A stretch of DNA of 64,000 bases from Mycogone perniciosa (lineage: Eukaryota; Ascomycota; Sordariomycetes; Hypocreales; Hypocreaceae), in contig JAOALB010000131.1 of the NCBI GenBank assembly GCA_025331125.1, positions 62,001 to 126,000 of the forward strand. Direction: 5' to 3'. The position numbers were made by a program, and so were the translations under genes. The notes under the pieces are model-generated. The model ran no database searches. It worked only from the letters and a program-made list of their open reading frames with translations, and was not told the origin of the DNA. Below are positions 37,314-48,627 of the stretch, piece by piece (positions within the stretch are counted from its first letter, which is position 1; each line of letters opens with the position of its first letter).

Positions 37314-40042
37314 ATGAGCATCCAGATAGACACGCACAAGGCGCAGGCTCAGCCCGTTCAGGCCCTCGGCGATGTCAGCAAGCCGGGCCCGTCTTCACAG
37401 CCGACGCAGTCGTCACCGCCAAAGCTGGCCTGCGACCAATGCAAACGAACCTTCAACCGCCCAAGCCATCTGGACAGACATCGCCGCACTCATCTGCCTC
37501 CGTCTCAGCGCAGTCTCATCGCATGCAACTATTGCGACAGGAACTTCTCGCGGAACGATGTGCTCCTTCGCCATCTGCGCGCCGCCCACGGCGTCCATGT
37601 CGACACCAGGGGCACCCAGCAAAAATCCTGCCATCGATGCGTCCGGCACAAGCTGAAGTGTGATCGCAGCATGCCGTGCAGCACTTGCAATTCGGCAAAC
37701 ACGGCGCAGTCCTGCTCGTATCCTGTTGACAAGCAACTGAGTGGCCACATGTTCACTTCCGTGCAGTCCCCTAACAACTACTTTGGTCCCTACTTTGATC
37801 CTGGGCCGCACTTTCACCAGGACGACTCCAAAGCAAGATCTCAGCAAGGATATGTCTCGGGTTCCATGGGGTTCGAGTGTTATGGCTTTGAACCTCCTCC
37901 ACAGGCCAGGGAATTTGCGAGGATGGCTCAGCCCATCGACCCTTTGCTTTTTTACAATGACAACTACAGTCCTTTGTTCGATGAAGGGAGCACTCCCGGC
38001 ACTGAGCATAGCAACAGCTTCATGTCTGAGGCCTTCGGCACGTCTGTGCAGATGGATTTCAGAGGAGGCGGACTTAACTGGCTTGACTTGGACATCCCGA
38101 ATATTGATCTGGTCATACCCGAGGACGTAGCCCTTGACAGCACCATGGCCGCCCCCGGAGCGTCCTCATCCAGCGTGCCAGTGCCCCATCACGACATTTC
38201 ATCTCACCCACCACCTCCTTATTCGAGACATATCGCTCTTCCATGGCCGTTTGAACAAGGCCAGGATGTCCGGCCTCCTCGCTTCCCCTTGCCCAAATTA
38301 CAAGAGGTTCTCTCAAAAACCATCCGTTCACGATCTGATAGTCAACTGACGCCTACCGAAAGTTTATTTGAGCTACTTTCTGAACCCCACGTTCCATCCC
38401 CACATGATCTCGCGAATAGCAGCCTCTCGTCCGGACTTAATTTGCTGAAGCAACTCATTGACAGCTACTTCACTGACTTCCAGACCATTCAACCTATCAT
38501 GCATATTCCCACCTGGAAAATGGACGACTGCCCAATGATGCTCCTTGCTCCTATGGCCTGTATTGGTGCAGTGTTGTCGCGGGATACCAACATGGTCGAA
38601 CTCGCCGAGGCTATCAGCGAACTTTGCGCTTCAATGCTCACATGGCTGGTACGTATTGACTCTATCCCAGTTCAGCGGTTATGGAAGTGTACTAAGCCGC
38701 AATAGGGCCTCTCTGACAGCGCAAACTATTCCAACGTCTCGTATCTGGCGGCTCTTTGTCTCCACCAAATCTACTCACTCGGGTCTGGAAATAGACAACT
38801 CTACCAGAACGCTGATCGAACTCGTGGGGTGCTAATTGGTAGTCTGCGAGGCCTCGGCTTGCTCAGTTCCCGTCTGGACCTGCGCTTAGGCACAAGTGAA
38901 ACTAATGGGTCAGCCTCCAATGCGGCCTCTTTGCAATCCGATTGGCTCACTTGGGCCACTCGCGAGAGAGAGAACCGGGTAGTTTGGGCATCATTCGAGT
39001 ACGACTGTAGTCTTTGCACCCTGACCAGCCGTCGTGGTGCGGTGGACTTGAGCGAGCTCCCCCCGAGACTACCTTGTGCCGAGCCGTTATATGAGGCGTC
39101 TAATCCCCAAGCCTGGACTGCGCTCAAGTCTCGATTGCCCTTGGAGGCCCAGGGACCATACCTGTCTGATGTCCTTAGAGCCGCGATGGCTCGAAGGCCT
39201 CTGTCCGAGCACATTTCTTCCTGGAGCAAGCGATTATGTACTCAAGTCATCGGGCGCCTCCTGTGGGATATAAAGCAACTTGAAACTCTCTCAACTCCCG
39301 AATACTTCGACCTGTCGTCGCTGTTCAAGGCCCATCAGCAGTCAAAAACGTCATTACTGCGTGGTCTGGACTGCGTTTTAGAGTCTATGGACCAGCCCTG
39401 CTCAACGTGTGACCTTGTCAGTTACAAGTATGTCAAGCACCGCCTTCGTGTTGAATTATCCCCTTCTTGGCTAACAGATATAGTATCTCTTCCCTGCTAT
39501 GTCATTACTCACACATGTTTGCTTCGGATGACATCATGGACATAATTCTATACATTGTCCGGAACATTGTATCTCACGGACCTTCTTCCGATAAAAGCCT
39601 CGAGCTTGCGCGACACCGACTCACATCAGCCATGAAGTCGAATCCAGTACAGGCAAGAAAGCTGCTTTGGCATGCTGGACAAATAGTCGCAGTTGCTAAT
39701 GAGTACCTCGTTTCTGCGCCGTGCGAGATCATGCGTTTGTTCATGGCGTACATCTTTATACTCGCATATGCGAAGTACTGCCCACAGGAAGATCAACCAG
39801 ACGTGATTGACCCGGTTCGACTCGATATCCCGGGTCGCCAAGTCGAATACAGAAAGGTCGTGACAGAATGGATTTACCATGGTGGTCCGGCTCAAATCGG
39901 CTCAGCAGAGCGTGTCTACTTTCAGTGCTCAACGGCTGAAATCACACGAGATGCGCAGAATATGTTTCAACGGCTACGGTCATGGGGGCTTGCTGAGAGG
40001 TTTGCAAAGATTTTGCAATACTTTGAGGAAAATGATGGATAA
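37314..40042 (+). CDS. Transcription factor with two C2H2 fingers and a Zn2Cys6 domain
   Basis: Three exons, 37,314-38,648, 38,706-39,427 and 39,478-40,042, with GT-AG introns of 57 and 50 nt, give 873 residues in one frame. C2H2 finger 1 is at residues 40-60 (C40, C43, H56, H60) and finger 2 at 71-92 (C71, C74, H87, H92). A Zn2Cys6 cluster follows at 106-134 with spacing C-x2-C-x6-C-x5-C-x2-C-x8-C. The middle is Pro/Ser-rich and low in structure. From about residue 370 the sequence fits the fungal-specific regulatory domain (for example Y-F-T-D-F-Q-T-I-Q-P-I-M-H-I-P-T-W). Proteins with this C2H2+C6 arrangement are nuclear regulators, often of nearby metabolic genes. The gene converges on the cyclase-family gene with only 62 bases between stop codons. 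Confidence 0.9.
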
Positions 40043-40104
40043 AAAGATTAACGAGAGCTTGGAATCATTCACTTCCCATCTTGTCTCATCATTCCCACTA
40101 CTTC

Positions 40105-41199
40105 TCAGAAAATTGCAAGGCAATTTGGTGGGCTGCTCACGCCTCCAGGCATGTTCAACGGAGCGCTTGTAACAAAAAACTCCCAACGGCCTAGGTCCTG
40201 ACATATGCAGCTCAGCTCTTCCAGATCAAAGAGCTCTCCAATTGCAAGTCCCCACCCAGCAATGAGATACTCGTGCATGAAGACACCCGGCACTTCGCTC
40301 CCATCGTCCCTCTTATATGACTTGTACGGCGGATAAACTTCCAGCGAGACGGCATCGCTCGCGACCGCAGCAAACCCCTCGTCCCATATCCATCGCAGCA
40401 TCTCCTCCGTCCCTTCGATGCCAGCGTGCTGCGGACTTGGGTTTTGCGCGTAGGCTTGTTTATCCGCTGAACTCATCTGTGTATCCCACTCTTTGGTCAG
40501 GCCCACTCTGACGAAGACGATGTCGCCTCGCCGGAAGCTGACCCCTTGCTCTTGCGCAATTTGCTTAAGCACGCGGAGCGGTATGGCGTGATCGGATAGG
40601 GCTTTGTAGCTGATGGAGTTCTTCTCGGCGAAAGTCACATAGTCCAGCAAGATGCCTCTGCCGCAGATCCCCTCCTTTGCCCAGTGTTGGATGCCTAACC
40701 GATGGTTTGAGCGGTCCCATATCTCATTCCGTGTCATACCGCCATAAAATAGCCTTCTTGACGGATCCTCGTCGGTAGGGAACGGCGCAGAAAAGTGTCT
40801 CAGTCCGTCCCATTGGGAGGATTGTTGGGGGTTGAAGATGTATATGTCATCATACCCCGCGCCGCCAAGAATGGGGGTGATGTGGTGCTGGACAGGAGCA
40901 CGACTGAAGTTGGCAATGTCCAGCTTCGTCAGGCTCCAGTTCAGCGAGACACGGATGCCTGTCTTGATGCACGATCGAGCGGCCTCGGCGACGACTTCAG
41001 GGGTGAGAAGCACCAGGCGTCCCACACCTTCTTCTCTGGATCCGGGCTTGCCCGGCCATACTCGTCGCTTGTCGGGGAGGAAATCATATGGTGTGTGGTG
41101 AAGGGAAGACGAAGATCCATTTGTCTTATTGGCCGAGGCGGTTTGGGTGGCGCCCATGTCGTCCCCTCTGGCCGAGCGAGTGTTTCCAGAGTCCAACAT
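40105..41199 (-). CDS. Cyclase-family (kynurenine-formamidase-like) hydrolase
   Basis: A single exon of 364 residues. It matches the cyclase family (Pfam Cyclase type), a metal-dependent hydrolase fold that includes bacterial kynurenine formamidases. Supporting segments are S-S-Q-W-D-G-L-R-H-F near residue 130 (the fungal counterpart of the metal-site H-x-G-T-H-x-D block), G-I-C-G-R-G-I-L-L-D, R-R-G-D-I-V-F-V-R-V-G and the C-terminal H-E-Y-L-I-A-G-W-G-L-A-I-G-E-L-F-D-L. Fungal members are usually of this length and mostly uncharacterised, so the substrate (a formamide or cyclic amide/ester) is unknown. It is convergent with the regulator and in the same orientation as the MFS transporter behind it. 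A small catabolic or metabolite-handling group is plausible. Confidence 0.87.
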   Translation of the reverse strand: MLDSGNTRSARGDDMGATQTASANKTNGSSSSLHHTPYDFLPDKRRVWPGKPGSREEGVGRLVLLTPEVVAEAARSCIKTGIRVSLNWSLTKLDIANFSRAPVQHHITPILGGAGYDDIYIFNPQQSSQWDGLRHFSAPFPTDEDPSRRLFYGGMTRNEIWDRSNHRLGIQHWAKEGICGRGILLDYVTFAEKNSISYKALSDHAIPLRVLKQIAQEQGVSFRRGDIVFVRVGLTKEWDTQMSSADKQAYAQNPSPQHAGIEGTEEMLRWIWDEGFAAVASDAVSLEVYPPYKSYKRDDGSEVPGVFMHEYLIAGWGLAIGELFDLEELSCICQDLGRWEFFVTSAPLNMPGGVSSPPNCLAIF

Positions 41200-41846
41200 G
41201 ATGATAATAGAGCAAAGCGGATAGATGAGCGAAGTCGTGGGAGCAAACGAGTATTAGCAGAACCAACAGCATATAAAGCCATTGTGACCAATTTAACAAT
41301 CCCCCAACCTGTGGACCTTCTAGCTACCCGCCCGTCATGGATGCGGGAAGTTTGCATGTGGCACGTCCGAGGTGATGCTAGTTTCGATAACGAATCTGGG
41401 GGTGGCAACATCCGGCCGCAGCGGAATGGGATAGGCATCTCGGGACATTGTACCAAGTAGGAATGGCGTTTCAGAGATTATCAATCAATCCGCTCCGAAG
41501 ATAATGGTTCGATCGGCACGGGTGAGCCCTGTCTCGCCGTGCCGTACTCGCACGTGGGCTTGTGTGCCGCCTATGTGGACCATTCGCTTACTCGTATGTA
41601 CTTTGGAGCTTGTGTTGGCAAGGGTTAACTTGACTGAGCTACTAAGAGGATGTTTATCATTGAATGTATCATTCAATTATCTGGTGAGAAACGATGTGAA
41701 TCTGAAAACAATATTTATTTCATCTATCATTTTCCAATCAAATTGTACTAACACGCTATTGGTCGTTCCCATCCCAGTACTACCGTGCTCAAACACAATA
41801 ATGAATTCTCTAAAAATGAACAAGAAAACCACCTCTTATAGCCATT
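41200..41846. other. Intergenic: cyclase-gene promoter and transporter 3-prime flank
   Basis: No gene supported. Open frames here are shadows or short. Confidence 0.5.
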
Positions 41847-43720
41847 CTACGCCTTAGTCGTTTCAGTGATGGTAGTCACATCTTGGGTCTTCAAGAACTC
41901 ATCCAGCTCCTTGCGTTGCTCCTCCGACACGTCGTTTACATGAACCGCCACATCGTCCCCGAATTTTGCTGAAATTTCCTCGAGAGACAGCCTTGCAGTC
42001 TCGGGGAAGTAGAAGTATACAATGGGGATGAAGACAATGCACCACACGATGATGACGAGGTAGTACTTCCAGCCTACCTGCTCTATTCCGATTGGTGCGG
42101 TTTGAAGAAGGATGATGGTTGAAGCGAATTGGCCGAAAAGAGAGAAACCCATGCCGATGGGACGGATTTCCGTCGGGAAGATCTCGGACACGTAGAGATA
42201 CATGGTGGTATCACAACCAGTACTGTGGCAGGTTAGCACGTCTGATGTTTGGTGAGGCCGGAGACGAGAGGAATTTGCGAGACTTACCCTTGGAACGCGA
42301 GGTATAAAAATATGAAGAACACGCCCGCTGCGTTGCCCGCTTGGCTGGTAGTACCGACGTATTGCGCGATGCAGCCTGCAAGACCAGCTGTTGTGAAGAG
42401 ACAGCCAAAGAGGCCGATCATGAACATCCATCGGCGCGAGTTGACCTTGTCATGCAGCCAGGCTCCTAGAGGATTGTATATCAGACCAGCCGTGGTCAGC
42501 CACAGGGCAGATAGAAGCAAGGGCATGAAGGTCTTCTGCCCGAGGTTGGTGTACAGGATGACGGAGTAGTTGTTCTAATGCCAGCCTGTCAGGTAAAGCT
42601 AGGAAACCACAACAGGAAGAATACTCACAATGACAAGCGGTCCGCCAAATTCTGCGCCCCATTGCGTGAGGAATCCAATGATCATACGCTTTCGATAACT
42701 CTTCTTCTTGATCACGGCCGTCCAGGGCGTGCAGTTAATAGCCTTGAGCTTCCGCGCATCAAGCGCAATCTGCATCTTGACCTGGTAGAGCTCCTCCTTG
42801 GCCACCAGCTCATCAGGATCATCTGCAGACCTGCGCAGCTCTCGAATGACTTTCCACGCCTGGTCGACTCTGCCCTGCTGCAGCAGCCAACGTGGGGAGC
42901 GGGGGATCCAGATAGACGTGACGAGGAGCACAATGGGCGCTAGGCACTGCACGCAGAGGGGGAACCGCCAGGCAAAGGACTCGTTCACGTCTGTTGCGAA
43001 ATAGCATGCGAAGCCGAGCCAGCCAGATAACATGTAGCCAAACACGAGAAAGATGGCGTGATGGCCGACGAGCCAGCCTCTCTTGTCGGGGGGCGAAAGC
43101 TCAGAGAGATACATCGGGCAGACAGTAACGAGAATGCCGATTCCCAGACCAGAAATGACTCGACCAACTTGAAACATGCTGGTAGGGTCGCGTCATGTTA
43201 GCATGCAAGTCGGTTTACGCAGTCCACACGACCATATTCGCGTGTTGAAGAGAAGAGAAGAGGCAGAACGCACGCCAAGTTTGCAGCACCGCCTTGAAAC
43301 GCGCCTCCGAGAACCGCACACGCGGCGCCGATCTGGATTGACGGCTTTCTCCCAAGGGAAGATGCTGCCCACATTATGAAGAGACTTCCAATAGCGCCGC
43401 CAGCGCTGTAGATGCCGTTTGCCGTAGCAATGGCGGTTGAGGTCTTGGTGGCATATCCTTCCTCCCCCTGCATGGGGAGGTCGAAGAAGCGATACCATCC
43501 TGGTTGGCCAATGGTGCTGCCAATGATGGCAGAGCAATAGCCGTACGTCTACTCCGTATATGCGCGTCAGTAAGTCGTATCAGCTGTAGAAAGGAACGTG
43601 AGGGCGGCATACGAAGGACCCAAAAGCAACCGCTATGGTCACGAGGCGATTGTACGGACTCGTTTGAGACCGACGCGGCGCGCTGGTGGAGGCCATTGCA
43701 GATGGGATTCCCTTGTTCAT
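41847..43720 (-). CDS. MFS sugar-porter-type transporter
   Basis: Five exons on the minus strand: 43,720-43,613, 43,548-43,274, 43,178-42,629, 42,574-42,288 and 42,222-41,847. They are joined over four GT-AG introns of 54-95 nt and give 531 residues in frame. Sugar-porter signatures are present: Y-G-Y-C-S-A-I-I-G after the first helix, G-R-V-I-S-G-L-G-I-G with P-M-Y-L-S-E-L-S-P-P-D-K-R-G, and F-P-E-T-A-R-L-S-L-E-E-I in the last loop. About twelve hydrophobic segments are expected. The family moves hexoses, other polyols or related small molecules by proton symport at the plasma membrane, and substrate cannot be read from the sequence. It points the same way as the cyclase-family gene, 650 bases apart. 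Confidence 0.9.
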
Positions 43721-44798
43721 AAGAAGAAACGCAGCTGTGAGGAAAGCAGATAGCAGCTATGGCCACAAGGCCCTGGGACGCTGATTCATTAAATAGAGGC
43801 ACATATACGAAGTGCTCTCTGCACAAGAGACAAGAGAAGACATCGCGATCTCCATCAGCACGCTAGTGATTGGGTTATTCAAGTGCCAGCCTTGTCCAGT
43901 CTTAGCGCCCTGCCCTGTCTAGTCTTAACTGTCTGCCGTTTCCGCGATGTCCGGGATAACCCCCCGGGTCTCCGGAACGTGCCGCCGGACCGGACCCTCC
44001 GTCTGTCTCTAAACATTACTCGTACGAAGTAGTATGTACTCCGTATCATATTCAAGTGCAATGTGATTCCGGTGTGAAAGCCCCGCGGAGGGCGCGATGC
44101 AAGGTGAGCAGTGGCTTTGCAGGGGTCTTATGAACGATGAGATAATAATAGTATGGCGATATGGCTTCAAAAACTCGCGCATTTTATTTTTAAACATTGA
44201 TTGTCATATTTTGATCTTGGTATATGATCAGTCACTTCAAGTGTTGTTCGCAGTGAAATCCGTTCTTCAGCCCCTATTATTCTGTCACCCCGTTTGTCTG
44301 GCTTATTGTTTGTTGTTTGTTGTACGGAGTACAGTTGCTGAATGTCACATAACCCTTGTCTAGACCCGCAGTTTGTAGAATTCGCCAGTTGGATTCAAAT
44401 ACAATACATGCATGCAATCTTCGTACTTTGGAGGGAAAATGCCGGACCAGGAAGATTCAATAAAAAGTCATGACCGATCCTAGCCGCTTTACTCACCAGC
44501 CCTAACCAACTTGAATAAAGATACCATCATGACAGCTGACAGGTTCTAGCTTTGCCCTCTTCTTTCTTAGTTGGTTGCTCATCGGCTTGAAAGTGTATAC
44601 TCAGCTCAAGGCCGTATTTACTCTGTAATCTGAGCGTCTTGACCGTTTTATTCTGGACCACACAGAATTATTGCATATATATGTTCTTGGTGACTGCATT
44701 CAAGATTGTTGCTTCACATTGAGATAGCCATCGAACTCTTTAAGTGAATAAGATGTCATGAGCCAAAGAGGGATAAAGAGGGAAACGCAAGGAGAGCC
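43721..44798. other. Intergenic region upstream of the transporter
   Basis: No supported gene. Exact 9-mers TACTCCGTA at 44,037 and TACGGAGTA at 44,323. AT-rich around 44,140-44,220. Confidence 0.5.
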
Positions 44799-45550
44799 TG
44801 TTATGAGACAAGTGGAACACAAAGGAGGCAGTACTATGAGACAAAATGCAGGATAACGTAAAGGAGGCGCCGCTGTGAGACAAGGTGACTAGATGGATAA
44901 CTAGAAGGGAGCCGGTCCCTCGCATCGGACTAGCTGGGTATAAGAGAGAGCAGAATCACTCTCTTTTAGAGGAAGGTCAGAAATCAATACAGTCACCTCT
45001 TAGACCCCAACTGCTACTCACCTGCGTGCCTGCTGCTATTCTCCTCTCAGACTCTGTCACTGTCTTCCGTGTCACCCCTTTGTTCTTGACATAAGATCTG
45101 ATTCTCAAGTTGCTAAAAAAAATTGCCGTCTTTCCTATATTCTCGTTCCTTTCTATCCCTCGGTAAAATACCCCCCTTATTTTGGCTACAACAACCTACG
45201 GTTACATACGTTTAGCTAGCTAATATTGAGCTTCCGATTATCCGGTATAAAGAGGAGCGTTAGACCAACCCGCAGAACGTCCTTACAGACCTTCAAGCGT
45301 GGTTCACGCTTAAAGACTCTAGCAACCGCCCGAAAGTCCCATACGCAAGCACCTGCTCAGAGGGGCGGGTAAAGCAACAATAGGTCAACAACAGGCAAGC
45401 TTATAGATTGTGGCCGATAGGGTGACTTTGTATGTTCTGTCCAGGCCTAGTAAACATGCAAGTGATTCGTTTAAGACAAGTTACTTTCTCAGAAAGCCCC
45501 GTGGAACGCTTTTCGACAGGTGGCTATGTTTCCACCCATTCTTCACCATG
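44799..45550 (+). mobile_element. Possible LTR-retrotransposon 5-prime relic
   Basis: The stretch opens with TGTTATGAGACAA, a form common for fungal copia LTRs, contains a TATAAGAGAG promoter-like box at 44,939, and could end with CTACAACA near 45,193. After it, from about 45,243, a frame reads T-N-P-Q-N-V-L-T-D-L-Q-A-W-F and then S-N-R-P-K-V-P-Y-A between two stops, reminiscent of a gag N-terminus. Three TGAGACAA words recur at 44,803-44,884. No second LTR was found and mutation is not of the RIP type. This is a tentative call. Confidence 0.25.
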
Positions 45551-45813
45551 CCCTTCTCGGCTCCTATATACATGATAGCATTGTAATGAGAAAAAGTGAA
45601 CGGCGGTACCTTAGCCAGCTATTGCTCGGGGAGGAAACATCCCAAACGATTTGACAGTCTTTGGAAAGATTGTACATCACAGAGTCAGTCACATTTGGGC
45701 ATAAAATGGGCAGTTTTCTCTCATTTGTTTTCTAAACACAAATCGCCACCCCTGTTCAGGATCCTTGCATTCCCTATCACAGCGTCTTCCCTTCCCCTTC
45801 CTGACGCTTATAA
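45551..45813. other. Intergenic, 3-prime flank of the kinase-like gene
   Basis: No supported gene. Confidence 0.4.
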
Positions 45814-46908
45814 TCAGATAAATTCCGATTCATCATCCTGCTCGGGCGGGGCTATGTCGACAGGTTCATCAAAATCGGTGCGAGACATCTGAACCTCTGT
45901 AGGCCCAGCCCATCCTTCCTGATTCTCCCATCGAGTCTTGAGCCGCCCTTTGAAAACCTCCGGTCATGATCGATGTGGCCGAGGGACCCACAATTCAAAT
46001 TCCGCTGGGCATTCGTCCCAGTACCTATATCGAGGACAGATAGGAAGCTCGTGGTTAAACTTGCTGGATTTCTTTTTCTCGGCATGTGGCTGAGTCCAAA
46101 CAACTGAGTTGTCGAAGTCGATGAGAAGGACTCTCTTAAAGGTTTGGGTCTCGAGGTCCAGTCCGACAAGCATAATGTTGCTTGGAGCAAAGTTCCGATG
46201 GGATATGGAATGATGTTGAAGTTTGCACTCAACCTCGAGAGCTTGCGCGAAGATCTCCAGTCGAATTTCCGGGGAAATACGAAGAACTTCATTACTTGTC
46301 ACAAGCGAACCCAAAGTGATACCACCCTCAATATATTCCATGAGCATCATGCGGACCGGCCTTTGGACGCCCTCAAAATCCATATTGAAGGTCTATGAGC
46401 CATAGTACTTTGGTGCCAGCTCGCCATCGACGCCCTTGGACTTCAACTCTTCATACACAGCAGTCTCTCTGCTGTAATCATGGTCCGCCAACCACGTCAC
46501 AGGTAGCGGAAACTTCAGTGGACACTCAATGTCGTAATAAAAAGGGTCATAGATTTTTGCGACATAGACCTTATCCGTATTATCATCAAGGTAGCAACGC
46601 ACAAGCTGTACACTCCTGGAGCCGATCTCCTCGATCTTGTCGATCTTGGTGATGATGTGAAGGATGTGGACCGTTGTGTCTGAATGGGGCGGCGTGTCTG
46701 CAACGGGATGTCGAAGACACCATTCGCTCTGGGTAAAATTTAGAATTCCAGGTTTTTGTTCGGGATCCATGGTATACCCATGTCCATATGGCCTTGGCGG
46801 AGTGTGTCGCCGAATAGACAGAGTAAGTTTGTCGCGGTAAGGGCAGGGTGGCAGCTTAGGGTCGGGCTTACGTTCCAACCACGACTCTGACAAATCACAT
46901 AGGTCCAT
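45814..46908 (-). pseudogene. Kinase-like gene, frame intact but two Trp-position stop codons
   Basis: From ATG at 46,908 the frame stays open for 365 codons to TGA at 45,814, apart from a TAG at 46,393-46,395 (codon 172) and a TGA at 45,964-45,966 (codon 315). Both lie where the surrounding sequence (Y-Y-G-S-x-T-F-N and R-P-H-R-S-x-P-E-V-F) suggests Trp, and each is one G-to-A change from TGG. The protein looks like a fungal protein-kinase-like fold: an ATP-site region with V-Y-V-A-K-I-Y-D, the catalytic-loop equivalent S-H-R-N-F-A-P-S-N-I-M-L (usual Asp replaced by Asn) and L-I-D-F-D-N. A C-terminal tail follows with R-W-E-N-Q-E and an acidic end. There is no frameshift or intron. It is either a young pseudogene or a gene whose stops are recoded. 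Substrate unknown. Confidence 0.7.
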
Positions 46909-47407
46909 CTTAGGAGATAAGGTCCAGTTTGTTCAGGCAAGTGGATCCTTGTTTTTTCTTTCTCATCAGAAAGACATCTACTCTGTACAGAACGCCCGTG
47001 TTCATAGTGATATGCTATTGTTTTTGTTTCCCCTTTGGGTTTTTGGATGGCTTTGTTCAATGGAATGCTGTGAGAACATCGCCACAAATGTCACACCACC
47101 TGGACTCTTTGTTGGCGCCCCGAATGTTGCTTGACAAGATAAGAAACGAACACGTTCACAACGACGACTTTCATCACGTCATTTTGCCAAGGGAGAAAAT
47201 ATGAACGGCTGGGTAAGTCTCCATGCCCGTGTTGCTGACTCTCTCCCCGAATAGACGGCTTCAACTCAGAATGTTGCCAGCCATCTGCAGCAATTGGGTC
47301 ATTTCGGAACGCATTGAGCTACCTTTTGCACTCATCAACTACCAACAGAAAGAAGCCCAGAGTTCATTATCAAGGGGAGGGCGCATCTTTGGCAAGAAAG
47401 AAGCTAA
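46909..47407. other. Intergenic between the kinase-like gene and tRNA-Leu
   Basis: No supported gene. Short open frames only. Confidence 0.5.
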
Positions 47408-47516
47408 GGCGGGTTGGTGGAGTGGTCTAACACGTGCGACTCAAGATTAAGATCTTGATCCTTTCAAAGGATTTCGCATCTCGAAAGAGGCGTGGGTTCG
47501 AATCCCACACCCGTCA
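47408..47516 (+). tRNA. tRNA-Leu(CAA) with intron
   Basis: The acceptor stem GGCGGGT pairs with ACCCGTC (one G-U pair) and A is the discriminator. The D-arm region GGTGGAGTGGTCTAAC and T-arm GTGGGTTCGAATCCCAC are canonical. The anticodon stem TGCGA/TCGCA encloses CTCAAGA, giving anticodon CAA, and an intron of roughly 25-30 nt follows it, as usual for fungal tRNA-Leu(CAA). A long variable arm (TCTCGAAAGAGG) confirms a class II tRNA. No CCA is encoded. Confidence 0.95.
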
Positions 47517-48627
47517 ATTTTTGCCTTACTTTCCGTTTTAAAAGCTTTACTTTTTGGTTGTATCGCATCGCTGCTTAATGCCAAGTTAAACAAACCCCAA
47601 TATGTATCATGCTCACGGTGGAATCTGTCAGATATGCCTGGGACATAGCCTTATTTTTCTTAATGCAAGATAACTTGAAAGAAATTCATTTACATATTCT
47701 TAACAGAAAGTGACCGAGCAGCTTGTAAAAGCTTGAAAGTCACAACACCTTTCTCTTATACTGCAAGGATGCTTTACTTGGAACGGTGAAATCGACAGTC
47801 TACTAAACAATGGAAAGCCGTGAGCGACCTGCTTTGGACAAGATTACTCTCATTAAAGTCATGGTTCCCAAGACTAACATGCGGGGGTAAAAACTTCTGA
47901 TACTGCCGTCCAGATTCTCTACATATCAACCTCGACACATCATGTCTTTACCATTATGCTTCACCACCAAATCTCTTCTTCGCAAGCAAGGCTAGCCTCG
48001 CGCAGCAATGAAAAGAACAAAAACACGCCTGTCAGACGTCCATCAACACCCACCCTGCCAGTGCGCCATAAGGCAAACAGGGTCGAGATCATTAAGATAA
48101 CAGCTCTCTATACAGCAGTCGCACAAAGCAACTACCGCCATCCTTGCGGACAGAGTGAGAGGACCAGAGGATTCACTCTAGGGTGTCGAGGATATGCGCT
48201 CATCAACCAGGGTGGGCTCTGTGGCTCTTTTAGGGAACCAAGAGAGAGTCGAATACTATAGAAATGATTCTCCTGCAGAAATTGTTAGTCGGGAGGAGTC
48301 GAGAGGAGAGAAGAGGCTGTAGTAGGGGTGCACATACTGAAGTATTGTCGACGTGAAGAAGAAAGGAAAAAGAGTCTAAACACCGGCGGGCGAGTTGAGA
48401 TTATATACCTACAATTTCGCGGGCGGTGGGAGAGACTGATCGCCACACCGCCAAAACTTTTTTTTTTTGAGCGGCAGAATTTGACATTTGTTGGGGGTAC
48501 GAAGTATTACGTCTCCGCATGGTTTGACGTGCGCTGTCGTGTCGGCCCCCACCAACAAAAGGACTTTTCCTCCGGTTGTCGGACGCAACTGAGACAATAC
48601 TCCAGCATCTCCAATTGTGTGGTCAAG
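47517..48627. other. Intergenic region and promoter of homoisocitrate dehydrogenase
   Basis: No supported gene. A T-run after the tRNA (47,518-47,523) can serve as its polymerase III terminator. Nearer the LYS12-type gene are a T-tract at 48,457-48,469 and purine-rich stretches. No perfect TGACTCA site for the general amino-acid control activator was seen within the last kilobase. Confidence 0.5.

Noticed and set aside
36839..37663. 274-codon open frame upstream of and overlapping the C2H2/Zn2Cys6 regulator
   Set aside because: It is in a different frame from the regulator, has no motif, and its second half is a frame shadow of the zinc-finger coding region.
47222..47240. TGACTC near 47,233 as a general amino-acid-control site for LYS12
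   Set aside because: It is about 1.4 kb upstream, on the far side of a tRNA gene, and is a single partial match.
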